Assembly: GCF_000966285.1 (NCBI RefSeq)
Contig: NZ_KQ031391.1
Location: 4,604,540 to 4,668,539 of the forward strand
DNA length: 64,000 nt
Direction of reading: 5' to 3'
Source of the DNA: Pseudofrankia sp. DC12
GTDB taxonomy: Bacteria; Actinomycetota; Actinomycetes; Frankiales; Frankiaceae
The translations under genes were made by a program, and so were the position numbers. The notes beneath the pieces were generated by a model that saw nothing but the letters and a program-made list of their open reading frames with translations, searched no databases and had not been told where the DNA came from. Positions 1 to 8,112 of the stretch are shown in pieces; positions within the stretch are counted from its first letter, which is position 1, and every line of letters starts with the position of its first letter.

Positions 1-284
1 ACTGGGACGCGCTGGCGGCGGGCCCGGGGACGGTCGTCGTCCTGATGGGAGTCGGCGCGCTGCCAGAGATCAGCCGCGAGCTGGTCAAGCGCGGCCGTCC
101 CGCGGCGACCCCGGTCGCGGTGATCCAGGACGGGGCCACCCCCCAACAGCGGGTCGTGACCGGCACCCTCGCGGACATCGCCGCGGCAGCGGACGCGGCC
201 GGCGTCGCGTCACCCGCCGTCATCGTGATCGGTGAGGTCGTCGCCCTGCGCGGCGAGCTGGGGAGCTACCGGATCCCTGACTGA
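1..284 (+). CDS. cobA: Uroporphyrinogen-III C-methyltransferase, C-terminal part
   Basis: The reading frame is open from the window edge (codons start at base 3), so the gene begins upstream. The visible 93 residues include GPGTVVVLMGVGALPEI, an AATPVAVIQDGATPQQR stretch and a VIVIGEVVALR end, which are the usual C-terminal blocks of SAM-dependent uroporphyrinogen-III methyltransferases. These enzymes make precorrin-2 for the cobalamin and siroheme branches. The N-terminal half is out of view, so a fusion with uroporphyrinogen synthase or CysG-like domains cannot be excluded. The family call is firm; the exact symbol is less so. Confidence 0.82.
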   Translation, partial: WDALAAGPGTVVVLMGVGALPEISRELVKRGRPAATPVAVIQDGATPQQRVVTGTLADIAAAADAAGVASPAVIVIGEVVALRGELGSYRIPD

Positions 285-323
285 GCCCGGTCGCCCCCGG
301 CCCGGCAGCGGTCAGACCCAGGC

Positions 324-500
324 TCAGCGCAGGGAGATGATCTGGTCGTCGTCCGGCTTCGGCTGGCCCCTGCTGTCGGTGTTGCTCGTGGTGACCCACA
401 GCGTGCCGTCGGGGGCGACGGCCAGGGTGCGCAGCCGGCCGTAGGTGCTGGCGCGCAGCGCTCGCGGGGTTCCAACGTCCAGGGTGGCGGTGGTAGGCAC
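324..500 (-). pseudogene. PQQ-dependent sugar dehydrogenase, C-terminal remnant
   Basis: The last roughly 58 codons of this minus-strand frame read like the end of the soluble glucose/sorbosone dehydrogenase family: [20 protein letters not shown] followed by [16 protein letters not shown]. The final beta-propeller blade is recognisable, but nothing upstream in the frame (about 500-750) resembles the rest of the 350-400 residue enzyme, and no start codon or ribosome site sits at the homology boundary. It is best read as a relic left by deletion between cobA and the ftsEX cluster. Confidence 0.6.
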
Positions 501-622
501 ACCCGCGGCCCGCAGTGGACCCGAGGTCGCTCGTCCAGGCTCGCAACTCGGCGTCACGAGCCCATGATTCGCCTGCGACCGCCAGGAGCGGGCCTGATGA
601 CGCGAAACCGTTGCGGGACCCT

Positions 623-814
623 TTACGGGACCTGGTGGGCGGCGAGGAGCGCGACGACCGTAAGCACCAGCAGGATCAGCGCGACCATCTGTGGGGTGAG
701 GCTGAAGCCGCTGGACTCGTGGTGGAGCTCGGCACGGGCGGCACGGCACGTCGAGCAGTGGCCTTCGGCCACCGGCCGGGCGCAGCGTGCGCAGACCAGG
801 TCCTCACAGCACAT
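623..814 (-). CDS. Small zinc-ribbon membrane protein
   Basis: This 63-residue protein starts at ATG 814 behind a good Shine-Dalgarno (GAGAGGGG, about 7 nt away). The N-terminus carries [10 protein letters not shown] and CSTC, two cysteine pairs as in a short zinc ribbon. The C-terminus is one hydrophobic helix, [18 protein letters not shown], followed by a short polar tail. It is probably a single-pass membrane protein with a cytoplasmic metal-binding head. It is divergent from ftsE. I recognise no named family, and the function is unknown. Confidence 0.6.
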   Translation of the reverse strand: MCCEDLVCARCARPVAEGHCSTCRAARAELHHESSGFSLTPQMVALILLVLTVVALLAAHQVP

Positions 815-1050
815 GCTGTCGTCCCCTCTCCCACGCTCAGCGAGCCGCCTGGCGACCTGCTGATCATCTACTGGCCGGGTCTCGGGCGGGGCCACACCGT
901 TGGACGCCGTCCGTTTACCGTACGCCCGCTTACCGGCCACGACCATCCCGTCACCTACAGTTGTGGAAGTGGCTCGGACGGTGACGAACGGGGTGGCTGG
1001 GGCGGCGGCGCGGGCTGGCCTGCCGCCTGGCTGGGCGGAGGGAGCTCGGA

Positions 1051-1821
1051 ATGATCCGGCTCGACGCGGTGACGATGACGTACCCGGCCGGGACAAGGCC
1101 GGCGCTGAGCGACATCACCCTGCGCATCGACGACGGGGAGTTCGTCTTCCTCGTCGGACCATCCGGCTCGGGGAAGTCGACCCTGCTGCGCCTGCTGTTG
1201 CGGGAGGAACGCGCGACCAGCGGCCTGGTGGCCCTGGACGGGGCGGACCTCGCGGTGATCCCCGACCGGCGGGTACCGCTGCTGCGCCGGACCATCGGCT
1301 GCGTCTTCCAGGACTTCCGGCTGCTGCCGGACCGGACCGTCGCCGGGAACGTCGCCTTCGCGCTCGACGTCGTCGGCCGGCCGCGGCACGTGGTGCGCAC
1401 GGTCGTTCCCGAGGTGCTCGGGCTGGTGGGCCTCGCGGGCAAGGAGAACCGTTACCCCGACGAGCTTTCCGGGGGTGAGCAGCAGCGGGTCGCGGTCGCT
1501 CGCGCGATGGTCGGCCGGCCTCGGGTGCTGCTCGCCGACGAGCCGACCGGGAACCTCGACCCGGCGACCAGCGAGGGGATCATGCGGCTGCTCGACGCGG
1601 TCAACCGGACCGGGACGATCGTCGTGATGGCCACGCACAACGCCGCACTGGTCGACGCGCGCCGCCGCCGCGTCGTGGAGCTGGCCGACGGGGCCTGCGT
1701 CCGCGACGAGCAGCGCGGCGCCTACGACGGCGACGACACGGCCGGTTTGCCGGCGCGGGCGGACAAGAGTGACACGGCCGGTTTGCCGGCGCGGGCGAGC
1801 AGGACGGCTGGGGTGAGCTAG
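1051..1821 (+). CDS. ftsE: Cell-division ABC-type ATPase FtsE
   Basis: FtsE is the cytoplasmic ATPase of the FtsEX complex, which couples the divisome to peptidoglycan hydrolase activation. Walker [10 protein letters not shown] is at residues 36-44, the Q-loop is in [13 protein letters not shown], the signature LSGGEQQ starts at about 139, Walker [12 protein letters not shown] is at about 159 and the switch histidine is in MATHN. At 256 residues it is longer than usual (about 225-230). The extra tail holds two copies of a 12-residue unit beginning DTAGLPARA, encoded by a 27-bp direct repeat (1735-1761 and 1771-1797). Its stop codon overlaps the ftsX start by one base, so the two are translationally coupled. 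Confidence 0.95.
   Translation: MIRLDAVTMTYPAGTRPALSDITLRIDDGEFVFLVGPSGSGKSTLLRLLLREERATSGLVALDGADLAVIPDRRVPLLRRTIGCVFQDFRLLPDRTVAGNVAFALDVVGRPRHVVRTVVPEVLGLVGLAGKENRYPDELSGGEQQRVAVARAMVGRPRVLLADEPTGNLDPATSEGIMRLLDAVNRTGTIVVMATHNAALVDARRRRVVELADGACVRDEQRGAYDGDDTAGLPARADKSDTAGLPARASRTAGVS
1735..1797 (+). repeat. 27-bp direct repeat in the ftsE tail
   Basis: Two identical 27-bp copies at 1735-1761 and 1771-1797, spaced 36 bp start to start, encode the duplicated DTAGLPARA units at the FtsE C-terminus. The period is a multiple of three, so the frame is kept. It looks like a replication-slippage expansion beyond the conserved ATPase fold. Confidence 0.85.
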
Positions 1822-2693
1822 TGCGGATCGGCCCCCTGCTCGCGATTCTCGGCGCCGGGCTGCGGCGCAACCTGGCGGTGACCTCGGCGGTGGTGATCAC
1901 GGCGTCGGTCTGTCTGGCGATGCTCGGCGCGGGCCTGCTACTGCGGGCCGAGGTCCACACCATCGACGGCTACCTGCTCGACCAGCTGGAGGTCGTCATC
2001 GACCTCTCCGACGGCATCACCCCTGCTCAGCGCGCTGACCTGATCTCTGGCCTGAAGGCCGATCCCACCGTGGTCGCCGTCCAGTACGAGAACAAGCAAC
2101 AGGTCTACGACCGGTTCGAGCGTGACTTCCGGGCGTCTCCGGACGTCGTCTCCGGCGTCACGGCGGCCGACCTGCCCGCCGCGCTGCGCCTGCGTCTGGT
2201 CGATCCCCGGGACGGCGACCAGATCGTGCTGCGGTACACGGGCCGCGACGGGGTCGAGGCGGTCCGCGACCAGCACGCGCTGCTCAGCCCGCTGTACCGG
2301 ATGCTGGACGGGTTCAGCGTCGCCGCGTTCGTGCTCGCCGCCGTGCAGGCCACCGCGTCCAGCCTGCTGATCTACACGATGATCCGGGTGTCCGCGCACT
2401 CCCGGCGCCGGGAGACGGCCATCATGCGCCTGGTCGGGGCGACCAACGCGACGATCCGGGCTCCGTTCGTGCTGGAGTGTGCGCTGTCGGGGCTGATCGG
2501 CGGGGCTGTGGCCGCTGGTGCGCTCGTCGCCGCGAAGGCTTTCCTCGTCGACGGTCGGTTCGCCCACCAGACGATGTTCCCGCTCTTCGGCTGGGACGCG
2601 GTCTGGCTCGCGGTGGCGGCGGTCATGGCCGTCGGTGCGCTCGCCGCGGCCGCGATGGGCAGCCTTGCTCTGCGCCGGCACCTGCACGCCTGA
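1821..2693 (+). CDS. ftsX: Cell-division membrane protein FtsX
   Basis: This 290-residue protein has the FtsX layout: a short cytoplasmic N-terminus, TM1 (LAVTSAVVITASVCLAMLGA), a roughly 120-residue extracellular domain from about residue 45 to 170, then three C-terminal TM segments with the conserved loop RETAIMRLVGATNATIRAPF. The extracellular domain is where FtsX contacts peptidoglycan hydrolases or their adaptors. The GTG start at 1821 uses the last base of the ftsE TAG stop, giving tight coupling. Length and topology are normal for actinobacteria. Confidence 0.94.
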   Translation: MRIGPLLAILGAGLRRNLAVTSAVVITASVCLAMLGAGLLLRAEVHTIDGYLLDQLEVVIDLSDGITPAQRADLISGLKADPTVVAVQYENKQQVYDRFERDFRASPDVVSGVTAADLPAALRLRLVDPRDGDQIVLRYTGRDGVEAVRDQHALLSPLYRMLDGFSVAAFVLAAVQATASSLLIYTMIRVSAHSRRRETAIMRLVGATNATIRAPFVLECALSGLIGGAVAAGALVAAKAFLVDGRFAHQTMFPLFGWDAVWLAVAAVMAVGALAAAAMGSLALRRHLHA

Positions 2694-2913
2694 CCTGGCC
2701 CGGCAGGGCGGCCAACCCACTGGCCGCACGCCTGGGTGCGACACCGAGATCCACGCGCGGGGTTGCTGATCGGGCCCCGCCGCCGGCGCCCGCGCTGGAG
2801 GTTCCCGGGGGCGTAATCTCGTGACCTTGAGGGTGCTGCCGGCGCGCGACCGGCGACGGGCCTGAGCAGCGGCCGGCGCGTGCGCGGGGCACTACGTGGG
2901 AGAGGGAAAGACG

Positions 2914-3393
2914 GTGGCGAAGGAGACCGGGCGTAAGACGATCGCGCAGAACCGGCGGGCGCGGCACGAGTACGACATCCTCGACACCTACGAGGCCGGG
3001 GTCGTGCTCACGGGCACCGAGGTGAAGTCACTGCGGATGGGGCGGGCGTCGCTGGTCGACGGGTTCGCACAGGTCGAGAACGGCGAGGTCTGGCTGCACG
3101 CCGTGCACATCCCGGAGTACACCGAGGGCACCTGGACGAACCACGCCCCGCGGCGCAAGCGCAAGCTGCTGCTGCATCGCGGCGAGATCGAGAAGCTGGT
3201 CGGCAAGACGAAGGAAGGCGGCCTGACGCTCATCCCGCTCGCGCTCTACTGGAAGGACGGCCGGGCCAAGATCGAGATCGCGTTGGCCCGCGGCCGCAAG
3301 TCCTACGACAAGCGGCACGCACTGGCCGAGAAGGACGCGAAACGCGAGATGTCCCGGATCATGGGCCGTCAGGCGAAGGGCCGTTTCAGCTGA
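2914..3393 (+). CDS. smpB: SsrA-binding protein SmpB
   Basis: SmpB binds tmRNA and carries it to stalled ribosomes. The 159-residue product contains [20 protein letters not shown], the GTEVKSLR block, the [10 protein letters not shown] loop and the basic tail [20 protein letters not shown], all standard SmpB elements. I place the start at GTG 2914 (MAKETGRK), 8 nt after GAGAGGG. An in-frame GTG at 2896 would put the Shine-Dalgarno inside the gene. The partner RNA ssrA lies 2.3 kb downstream on the same strand, with two genes between. Confidence 0.95.
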   Translation: MAKETGRKTIAQNRRARHEYDILDTYEAGVVLTGTEVKSLRMGRASLVDGFAQVENGEVWLHAVHIPEYTEGTWTNHAPRRKRKLLLHRGEIEKLVGKTKEGGLTLIPLALYWKDGRAKIEIALARGRKSYDKRHALAEKDAKREMSRIMGRQAKGRFS

Positions 3394-3581
3394 GCCAGCG
3401 CCCGCCCGCCCGCGCGGCCGGCGTCCGGCCGGCCAGTGGTGGGCGGGCACTCGGTGACCCGGGCTTCGGTGGCCTCGCGCCAGGAGGCCAGGACGGCCAG
3501 GACGGCCGTGACGCGCAGGCGGGTGGCAGCGGCCTGCCGGACCTGTCACGGCAGCTCGACGCCCTGGGCACCCCGGCGGGT

Positions 3582-4769
3582 GTGCGGCTTCTCGCCGACG
3601 CGGACGCGGCGCTCGAGACGGGCGACGAGCTCGGCGCCGGAAGCCGGCTGCGCGCGGCCGGGCACCCGGCCGACCTGGTCGCCGCCGCGTTCGGCCAGGC
3701 GGAGCTGCGCCGTCGTGCGGCCGGGGCCTTCACCCATGCGCCGCGGATGCTTTTCACCCGCGCGGGGCTGGAACAGTCGACGGCGGAGGCGCTCGCCCGC
3801 CACCGCGCCGCGCGGTACGCGGGTCTGGGCCGGGTCGCGGACCTCTGTGCCGGAATCGGCGGGGATCTGCTGGCGCTGGCCGCCGCCGGACACCCGCTCG
3901 TCGCCGTCGACCGTGACCCGGCCCATCTACGGATAGCTGTTCACAACGCCCGGGTCTACGCACCGGACGCGGAGATCGACGCGCGGTGCGCCGACGTCCG
4001 CGCGGTCGACCTGGCCGGAGTCGAGGCGGTGTTCGTCGACCCGGCCCGCCGGTCCGGCGCCCGCCGGTTCGCCACCGGTGCCAGCGAGCCGCCGCTGGAG
4101 TGGTGTTTCGCGCTCGCCGACCGGGTGCCGGCGGTGGGGGTGAAGGCCGCGCCCGGGCTGCCGGCCGAGCTGGTGGCCCCGGGGTGGGAGATCGAGTTCG
4201 TCGCCGACGGGCGCGACCTGAAGGAAGCCGCGCTCTACTCTCCGGCATTGGCCGCCGGTGCCTCCCGCCACGCCACCGTCCTGCTCCCCGGCGGGTCCGG
4301 TGCGGCACCGTCGTTGCCCTGGCACCTGGCGACGCTGGCCGGGGAGCCCGACGTGGACGAGGCGGCTGACCGCCCGCTCGGCGACCCCGGCGACTACCTC
4401 TACGACCCCAGCCCGGCGGTGACCCGGGCTGGGCTGGTGGGCACGCTGGGCCGGCGGCTCGGCGCCTGGCAGATCGACCCGATGATCGCCTTTTTGACCT
4501 CCGAGCAGCCGGTCGAGACGCCGTTCGCCCGGCTGTTGCGGATCGAGGCGAGCCTGCCGTTCGACGTCCGCAAGCTCGCGGCCCTGCTGCGCCCGATGGG
4601 GATCAGCGCACTGGACCTGCGTCGGCGCGGCCTGGCCGGGGACGTCGACTCGCTGCGCCGACGACTGCTCCCCAGTCGCCGCGACCTGGTGCCCGGCGGC
4701 CCCGCGGTGACCGTCATCATGACTCGTCGTCACGACCAGCCCTGGGCCTTCGTCTGCACCAGCCACTGA
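3582..4769 (+). CDS. THUMP-like domain class I SAM-dependent methyltransferase
   Basis: At about 395 residues, the central block VADLCAGIGGDLLALAAAG is the SAM-binding motif I, followed by the acidic VAVDRD turn and a VFVDPARRSGARR motif (a DPAR catalytic-type loop). The C-terminal third, ending PWAFVCTSH, matches the THUMP-like domain of an actinobacterial methyltransferase family whose substrate, probably RNA, is not established. The start is uncertain. GTG 3582 is the only standard start, but family-like sequence (LSRQLDALGTPAG) continues upstream in frame without ATG, GTG or TTG, so a CTG start near 3534-3543 is possible. Confidence 0.8.
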   Translation: MRLLADADAALETGDELGAGSRLRAAGHPADLVAAAFGQAELRRRAAGAFTHAPRMLFTRAGLEQSTAEALARHRAARYAGLGRVADLCAGIGGDLLALAAAGHPLVAVDRDPAHLRIAVHNARVYAPDAEIDARCADVRAVDLAGVEAVFVDPARRSGARRFATGASEPPLEWCFALADRVPAVGVKAAPGLPAELVAPGWEIEFVADGRDLKEAALYSPALAAGASRHATVLLPGGSGAAPSLPWHLATLAGEPDVDEAADRPLGDPGDYLYDPSPAVTRAGLVGTLGRRLGAWQIDPMIAFLTSEQPVETPFARLLRIEASLPFDVRKLAALLRPMGISALDLRRRGLAGDVDSLRRRLLPSRRDLVPGGPAVTVIMTRRHDQPWAFVCTSH

Positions 4770-4911
4770 CCTCATCGAGTCGTCGGGTCGGCCGAGACGA
4801 GAGTTACGAAACAGATCGGGCCTGGCTGTCGTTGCACAGGAAACAATGCTGGTGGGAAGTGGCCGGCGACGGTGACGACGCCAGCGCCGACGAGCGGGAA
4901 GGCCGCAGGAC

Positions 4912-5379
4912 ATGGAGATCAAGGAACTAGGGCACTTGGTGCTCTACGTGCGCAACGTCGAGCGGTCGGCGGCGTTCTACCGGGACGTCCTCGGGTTTCG
5001 GCAGATCATGCCGGACCCGAACGGTGGCAACTCGTTCCGGTTCCCGGCGGCGGCCTTCTCGTCGGGGCGCACCCATCACGAGCTGCTGCTCATCGAGGTC
5101 GGCGAGCGCGCGGCCAGCCTGCCGCCGGGCCGGCGGCTCGGTCTGTACCACTTCGGGCTGAAGGTCGGCGACACCGATGACGAGCTGCGCGCCGTGCTCG
5201 ACCAGATCACCGCGGCCGGCGTCCAGATCTCCGGTGCCTCCGACCACACGGTGACGCACAGCCTGTACATCCACGACCCCGACGGCAACGAGATCGAGCT
5301 GTACGTCGACGTCCCCGAGGCCGACTGGCGCAACGACCCGTCGCTGTTCGCCGCGCCCATCCGGCCGCTGCGCCTCTAG
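4912..5379 (+). CDS. VOC/glyoxalase-family dioxygenase-like protein
   Basis: This 155-residue protein has two beta-alpha-beta-beta-beta modules of the vicinal oxygen chelate fold. The first is LGHLVLYVRNVERSAAFYRD. The second begins at GLYHFGLKVGD and ends in IHDPDGNEIELYVD, the usual metal-ligand glutamate strand. Candidate metal ligands are His-8, His in YHFGLKV and Glu in EIELYVD. This arrangement resembles catechol-2,3-dioxygenase-like and lactoylglutathione-lyase-like proteins. The substrate cannot be told from sequence. It stands alone between the methyltransferase and tmRNA. Confidence 0.85.
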   Translation: MEIKELGHLVLYVRNVERSAAFYRDVLGFRQIMPDPNGGNSFRFPAAAFSSGRTHHELLLIEVGERAASLPPGRRLGLYHFGLKVGDTDDELRAVLDQITAAGVQISGASDHTVTHSLYIHDPDGNEIELYVDVPEADWRNDPSLFAAPIRPLRL

Positions 5380-5726
5380 GCCCGTTCTCCGCACGTGCAC
5401 CCTATGGTCAGGACGAGTGATCTCTTGTCGGCCCACCGTCCGACTGTTGGGCGTCCGGGGAGTGAAATCTGACGGGATTCAACTCGTCCGATCACAGCGG
5501 GTGCGGGTTGTCGATGCGAGCCCCACTTCATGATCGAAAATGGCATCGGTCGGGGCATCGAAACCCCATGTGCGGAAGACAGGTCTAGGTCGAACCCCCC
5601 GGGTCCGTCCCGGGCGACGGTGAACCAGCTTGCCGCCCGCGGGCCCGGGGAGTACCTTTGGAGACCGGCCCTCAGGGGTCGTCGCACCTCACCTAATTTC
5701 ATACTTTGCAAGAAAATGTTTCACCT
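5380..5726 (+). promoter_or_regulatory. Upstream region of tmRNA
   Basis: There is no convincing gene here. The last 60 bases before the mature tmRNA 5' end are AT-richer than their surroundings and contain CATACT at 5699-5704, a plausible -10 hexamer 22 nt before the mature end. That spacing would leave a short 5' leader for RNase P to remove. I see no clear -35 box. The promoter position is inferred. Confidence 0.35.
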
Positions 5727-6099
5727 GGGGGTGACCGGTTTCGACTTCGGACGCCACGCCAGGGGAAGCGGGCCGAGGATGAGCGGTTATCTCGTAAACG
5801 ATCCGCTCAAAAAAATAGCTGCCAACAACAAGCAGCCTGTTACCTCCGCTTACGCCCTCGCGGCCTGACGGATATAGGTAACTGCCAGCCTGGGAGAGCC
5901 TCCGGCCCAGGGTCTGGCATCGCTAGGAGGATCACCTCGCCACCCGGTCACGGGGTAGCGCGGAAAATCAAACAGTGACTGGGCCCACACCGGCCTGCCT
6001 GCGGGACCGGTGGGGCCGAGAAATCAGTAGCAGGCTGCGCCCGGAGAAGCCCTGACGCGCCGCCGGAGGACGCGGGTTCGATTCCCGCCACCTCCACCA
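5727..6099 (+). ncRNA. ssrA: Transfer-messenger RNA (tmRNA)
   Basis: The 5' end GGGGGTGACCGGTTTCGAC is the tmRNA signature. Its first seven bases pair with CACCTCC at 6089-6095, with one G-U pair, to form the acceptor stem. The T-arm is CGGGTTCGATTCCCG, and an encoded CCA ends at 6099. The tag reading frame starts at GCT 5818 (or GCC 5821), reads AANNKQPVTSAYALAA and stops at TGA 5868. The ALAA ending is the usual protease-targeting tail. At 373 nt the length is normal. It acts with SmpB in ribosome rescue. Confidence 0.96.
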
Positions 6100-6186
6100 C
6101 CTTGGCCGACCCGTGTTCGCGGAAAGCGCGAACCGGGTCCCCTCGTCATGTCTGCCCAGGGGCGACCCCCTGGAATCCCCGTATTC

Positions 6187-6217
6187 GGGGGCTTCGCCCC
6201 CGAAGCCCCCCTTTTCC
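6187..6217 (+). terminator. Rho-independent terminator after ssrA
   Basis: A perfect 10-bp stem (GGGGGCTTCG at 6187-6196 with CGAAGCCCCC at 6201-6210) and a CCCC loop are followed by CTTTTCCCTT. A smaller hairpin, GTTCGCG/CGCGAAC around GAAAG, lies just upstream near 6115-6133. Together they should end tmRNA transcription. Confidence 0.75.
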
Positions 6218-6218
6218 C

Positions 6219-6245
6219 TTCGGGTTCGATTCCCATCACATCCAC
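6219..6245 (+). repeat. Degenerate copy of the tmRNA 3' tail (possible att scar)
   Basis: TTCGGGTTCGATTCCC followed by a CAC-TCCAC tail repeats the T-arm and acceptor end of ssrA (6071-6099), about 148 bp downstream and in the same orientation. No matching tRNA body precedes it, so it is not a tRNA gene. A second copy of a tRNA or tmRNA 3' end is the usual mark of a site-specific integration event. No integrase gene is visible in the window. Confidence 0.5.
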
Positions 6246-6296
6246 GAGCTCGTTCGGTCTGCTCGGCGATCCAGAGGGCGACGTGTGCGGTGCGGG

Positions 6297-6495
6297 CCAG
6301 GGCTGCGGCGAGATCGCTCTCGGCAGCGCATGACTACTCAAGGTAGTCGGATTCGGCCGGCACGGATAGGCCGGCAGCGACGTGAACCGCCTGTGGTTGC
6401 TGGGTTTCCTGATCAACTCTCAGCACTTCTCCAGGCCCGACCAGACTAGAAGTGTAGTTTGATCAATCCGGACTGTTATCTTGCCGCGGCCCTGG
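6297..6495. mobile_element. MITE copy A
   Basis: A 199-bp element with terminal inverted repeats CCAGGGCTGCGGCGAGAT (6297-6314) and ATCTTGCCGCGGCCCTGG (6478-6495), which match at 16 of 18 positions. It is flanked by a perfect 7-bp target duplication GTGCGGG at 6290-6296 and 6496-6502. It encodes no transposase. A near-identical copy sits at 24109-24306. Copy A is inserted at the 3' side of the broken MFS gene on the minus strand. Confidence 0.85.
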
Positions 6496-6502
6496 GTGCG
6501 GG

Positions 6503-6830
6503 CGTACTCGCCGTGGGTGGGGTGTGGGCCCCGAGCGGCGAAGAAGACGGCTCCGATGGCCGCGAGGCCTGCTGATCCGGCGAGCTGCTGGATGGTGTTG
6601 AGGGTGCCGGACGCGGCTCCGGCCTGGTGAGGGCGTACGTCCGAGAGGGCGGCGCCGAGGTAGCTCGGCAGGATGAAGGTGTTGCCCAGTCCGACGAGGC
6701 CCAGGCCGGTGACCAGCCAGCCGACGCTGACTTGCCTGCCCTGGAGCGTGAGGAGGCCGGCGAGCACTGCGGTCGCGGCACCTGTGATCGCGAATCCGCA
6801 CACGATGGCCGTGGCCGGGCCGAAGGTCAT
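6503..6830 (-). pseudogene. MFS drug-transporter remnant (DHA2 type), cut by a MITE
   Basis: This minus-strand frame encodes about 110 residues resembling the last third of 14-TM DHA2 exporters: SVGWLVTGLGLVGLGNTFIL, then AGAASGTLNTIQQLAGSAGL, a standard late-TM motif. The front of the gene is missing, because sequence upstream of 6830 belongs to another decayed gene. The 3' end runs straight into the MITE at 6495, so the present stop at 6420 is supplied by the element. It cannot be a working transporter. Confidence 0.75.
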
Positions 6831-6832
6831 GA

Positions 6833-7423
6833 TCAGCCGCGTCCCGGCGTGGTCGACAACGGGCCGCCGGCGTGGTCTCGCGAGATTCCCGACCCATCAG
6901 GCCGCATGACGCCGTACGCGACCTCGTCGAGATAGGCGGTCACGTCGGCGGTCCGCGCGATGCCGATGAACACCGGCTTCGCCGGATCGTTCGACGCGGC
7001 CCGCACGCGGACGGTGCCGAGCACGTCGGGCAGTCCAGCCCCGACGTCCGCCGGGCCGAGATCGGCCTTCTCGCTGACCAGCGCGTAGCCCGAGGTCTGC
7101 AGAGTCCGGGTCGAGGTGGTCAGGTAGCCATCGTGGCGCGCGGTCTGGTCAAGGGCCAGTCCGACGCCGCCCACGGCGATCAGCCCGAGGGATGCCAGGC
7201 CGCGCCAGGTCCAGCGCAGTACTCCCACGTTGAAGGTGAAGATCGCTCGCGGATAGCGCCCGGTGAACAGGATCGCGACGAAGTCAACCACGGTGAGCGC
7301 CGCGAAGGCCACCCACAGGATGACGAGGACGATGTAGTGGGGGATGAGGAGAAGCCATTTGACGATCCAGAGCCAACGCGACAGCCGCGGGTCGGGCTGT
7401 CTGGCTGATCGAGGCCGCGAGGA
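6833..7423 (-). pseudogene. DUF4389-type membrane protein, fused and truncated
   Basis: The frame opens right after the TGA of the next gene (7424) with no start codon, and reads [20 protein letters not shown] and then [20 protein letters not shown], the conserved DUF4389 core. It then switches to a different actinobacterial family: a single [43 protein letters not shown] and [13 protein letters not shown], and stops soon afterward. Both parents lack an end. I read this as a deletion fusion of two neighbouring genes that has since lost its start. Confidence 0.65.
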
Positions 7424-7897
7424 TCAGCGGATGGCGTGATCTCGCTCGGTGATCGCGGGCGCGCCGGCCTGGCGCTGGGCGGCGCGGCCCTCGGGGGCGC
7501 TGGGCGCCGTCAGCGCTACGAGCGCCGTGAGGAAGAGCAGGCCTTCGACGATGAGACTGACCACGCCGAGTGGTTCGCTCCAGGCGCCCTTGTCATCGGT
7601 GTACCCGGGTAGCCCGGGCCCCCGTGACAGGACGTACCCGACGAAGGGAGCGAGGCCGACGCCGGCCGCTAGTAGCCAGGCTGTTCGGTCCGGCCGAGTG
7701 AGCAGGAGCCAGGCGGTGACGAGGCCGACGATTTCAAGAAGAACATATCCGACCTGCACATAGCCGGGCGTCTTCTCAAAGGAAAACCAATTCTGGTCCT
7801 CGAGATGGATGACGGCGATCACCACGCACAGTGCTGCGGCGAAGCCTGGGCTGGGCCGCCGTCCGCGCGCCCCGGGCGAATGGGTGAAAAGGGGCAT
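7424..7897 (-). CDS. Four-TM conserved membrane protein
   Basis: A 157-residue protein with four predicted membrane helices: AAALCVVIAVIHL, VGYVLLEIVGLVTAWLLL, WLLAAGVGLAPFVGYVLSRG and VVSLIVEGLLFLTALVALTA. A polar loop with an EDQNW motif follows the first helix. The ATG at 7897 is preceded by AGAGGAGACTCGAG-like sequence, a good ribosome site. It lies beside the histidine kinase and response regulator on the same strand and may be their target or sensor partner. No catalytic motif is visible, and the function is unknown. Confidence 0.65.
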   Translation of the reverse strand: MPLFTHSPGARGRRPSPGFAAALCVVIAVIHLEDQNWFSFEKTPGYVQVGYVLLEIVGLVTAWLLLTRPDRTAWLLAAGVGLAPFVGYVLSRGPGLPGYTDDKGAWSEPLGVVSLIVEGLLFLTALVALTAPSAPEGRAAQRQAGAPAITERDHAIR

Positions 7898-8112
7898 CTC
7901 GAGTCTCCTCTGGCCGTGCTACGCCCCTGGTGGCTGGCTGCCCAGGACGGCTGTGCGGCCACCTCCATCGTATTTCGTGGGCCGCAGCTGTCTCTCCGCC
8001 GAAGACCAGCGTGTCCTGCCGGGAGCCGGGAATACTGGATAGTCCTGGCGGTGCGTAGCGCTGCGTTTTCCGCTAGTATTCAAACGGAACCACCAAAGGC
8101 CACGGGAATGCG

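Noticed and set aside
6219-6245. Possible second tRNA or tmRNA gene
   Set aside because: Only the T-arm and acceptor-like tail are present. There is no matching 5' acceptor strand, D-arm or anticodon arm upstream, and the CCA is replaced by CGA.
7900-8112. Search for a detached ATPase domain for the truncated histidine kinase
   Set aside because: No frame on either strand shows N, G1 or G2 boxes, so a simple frameshift does not explain the missing domain.
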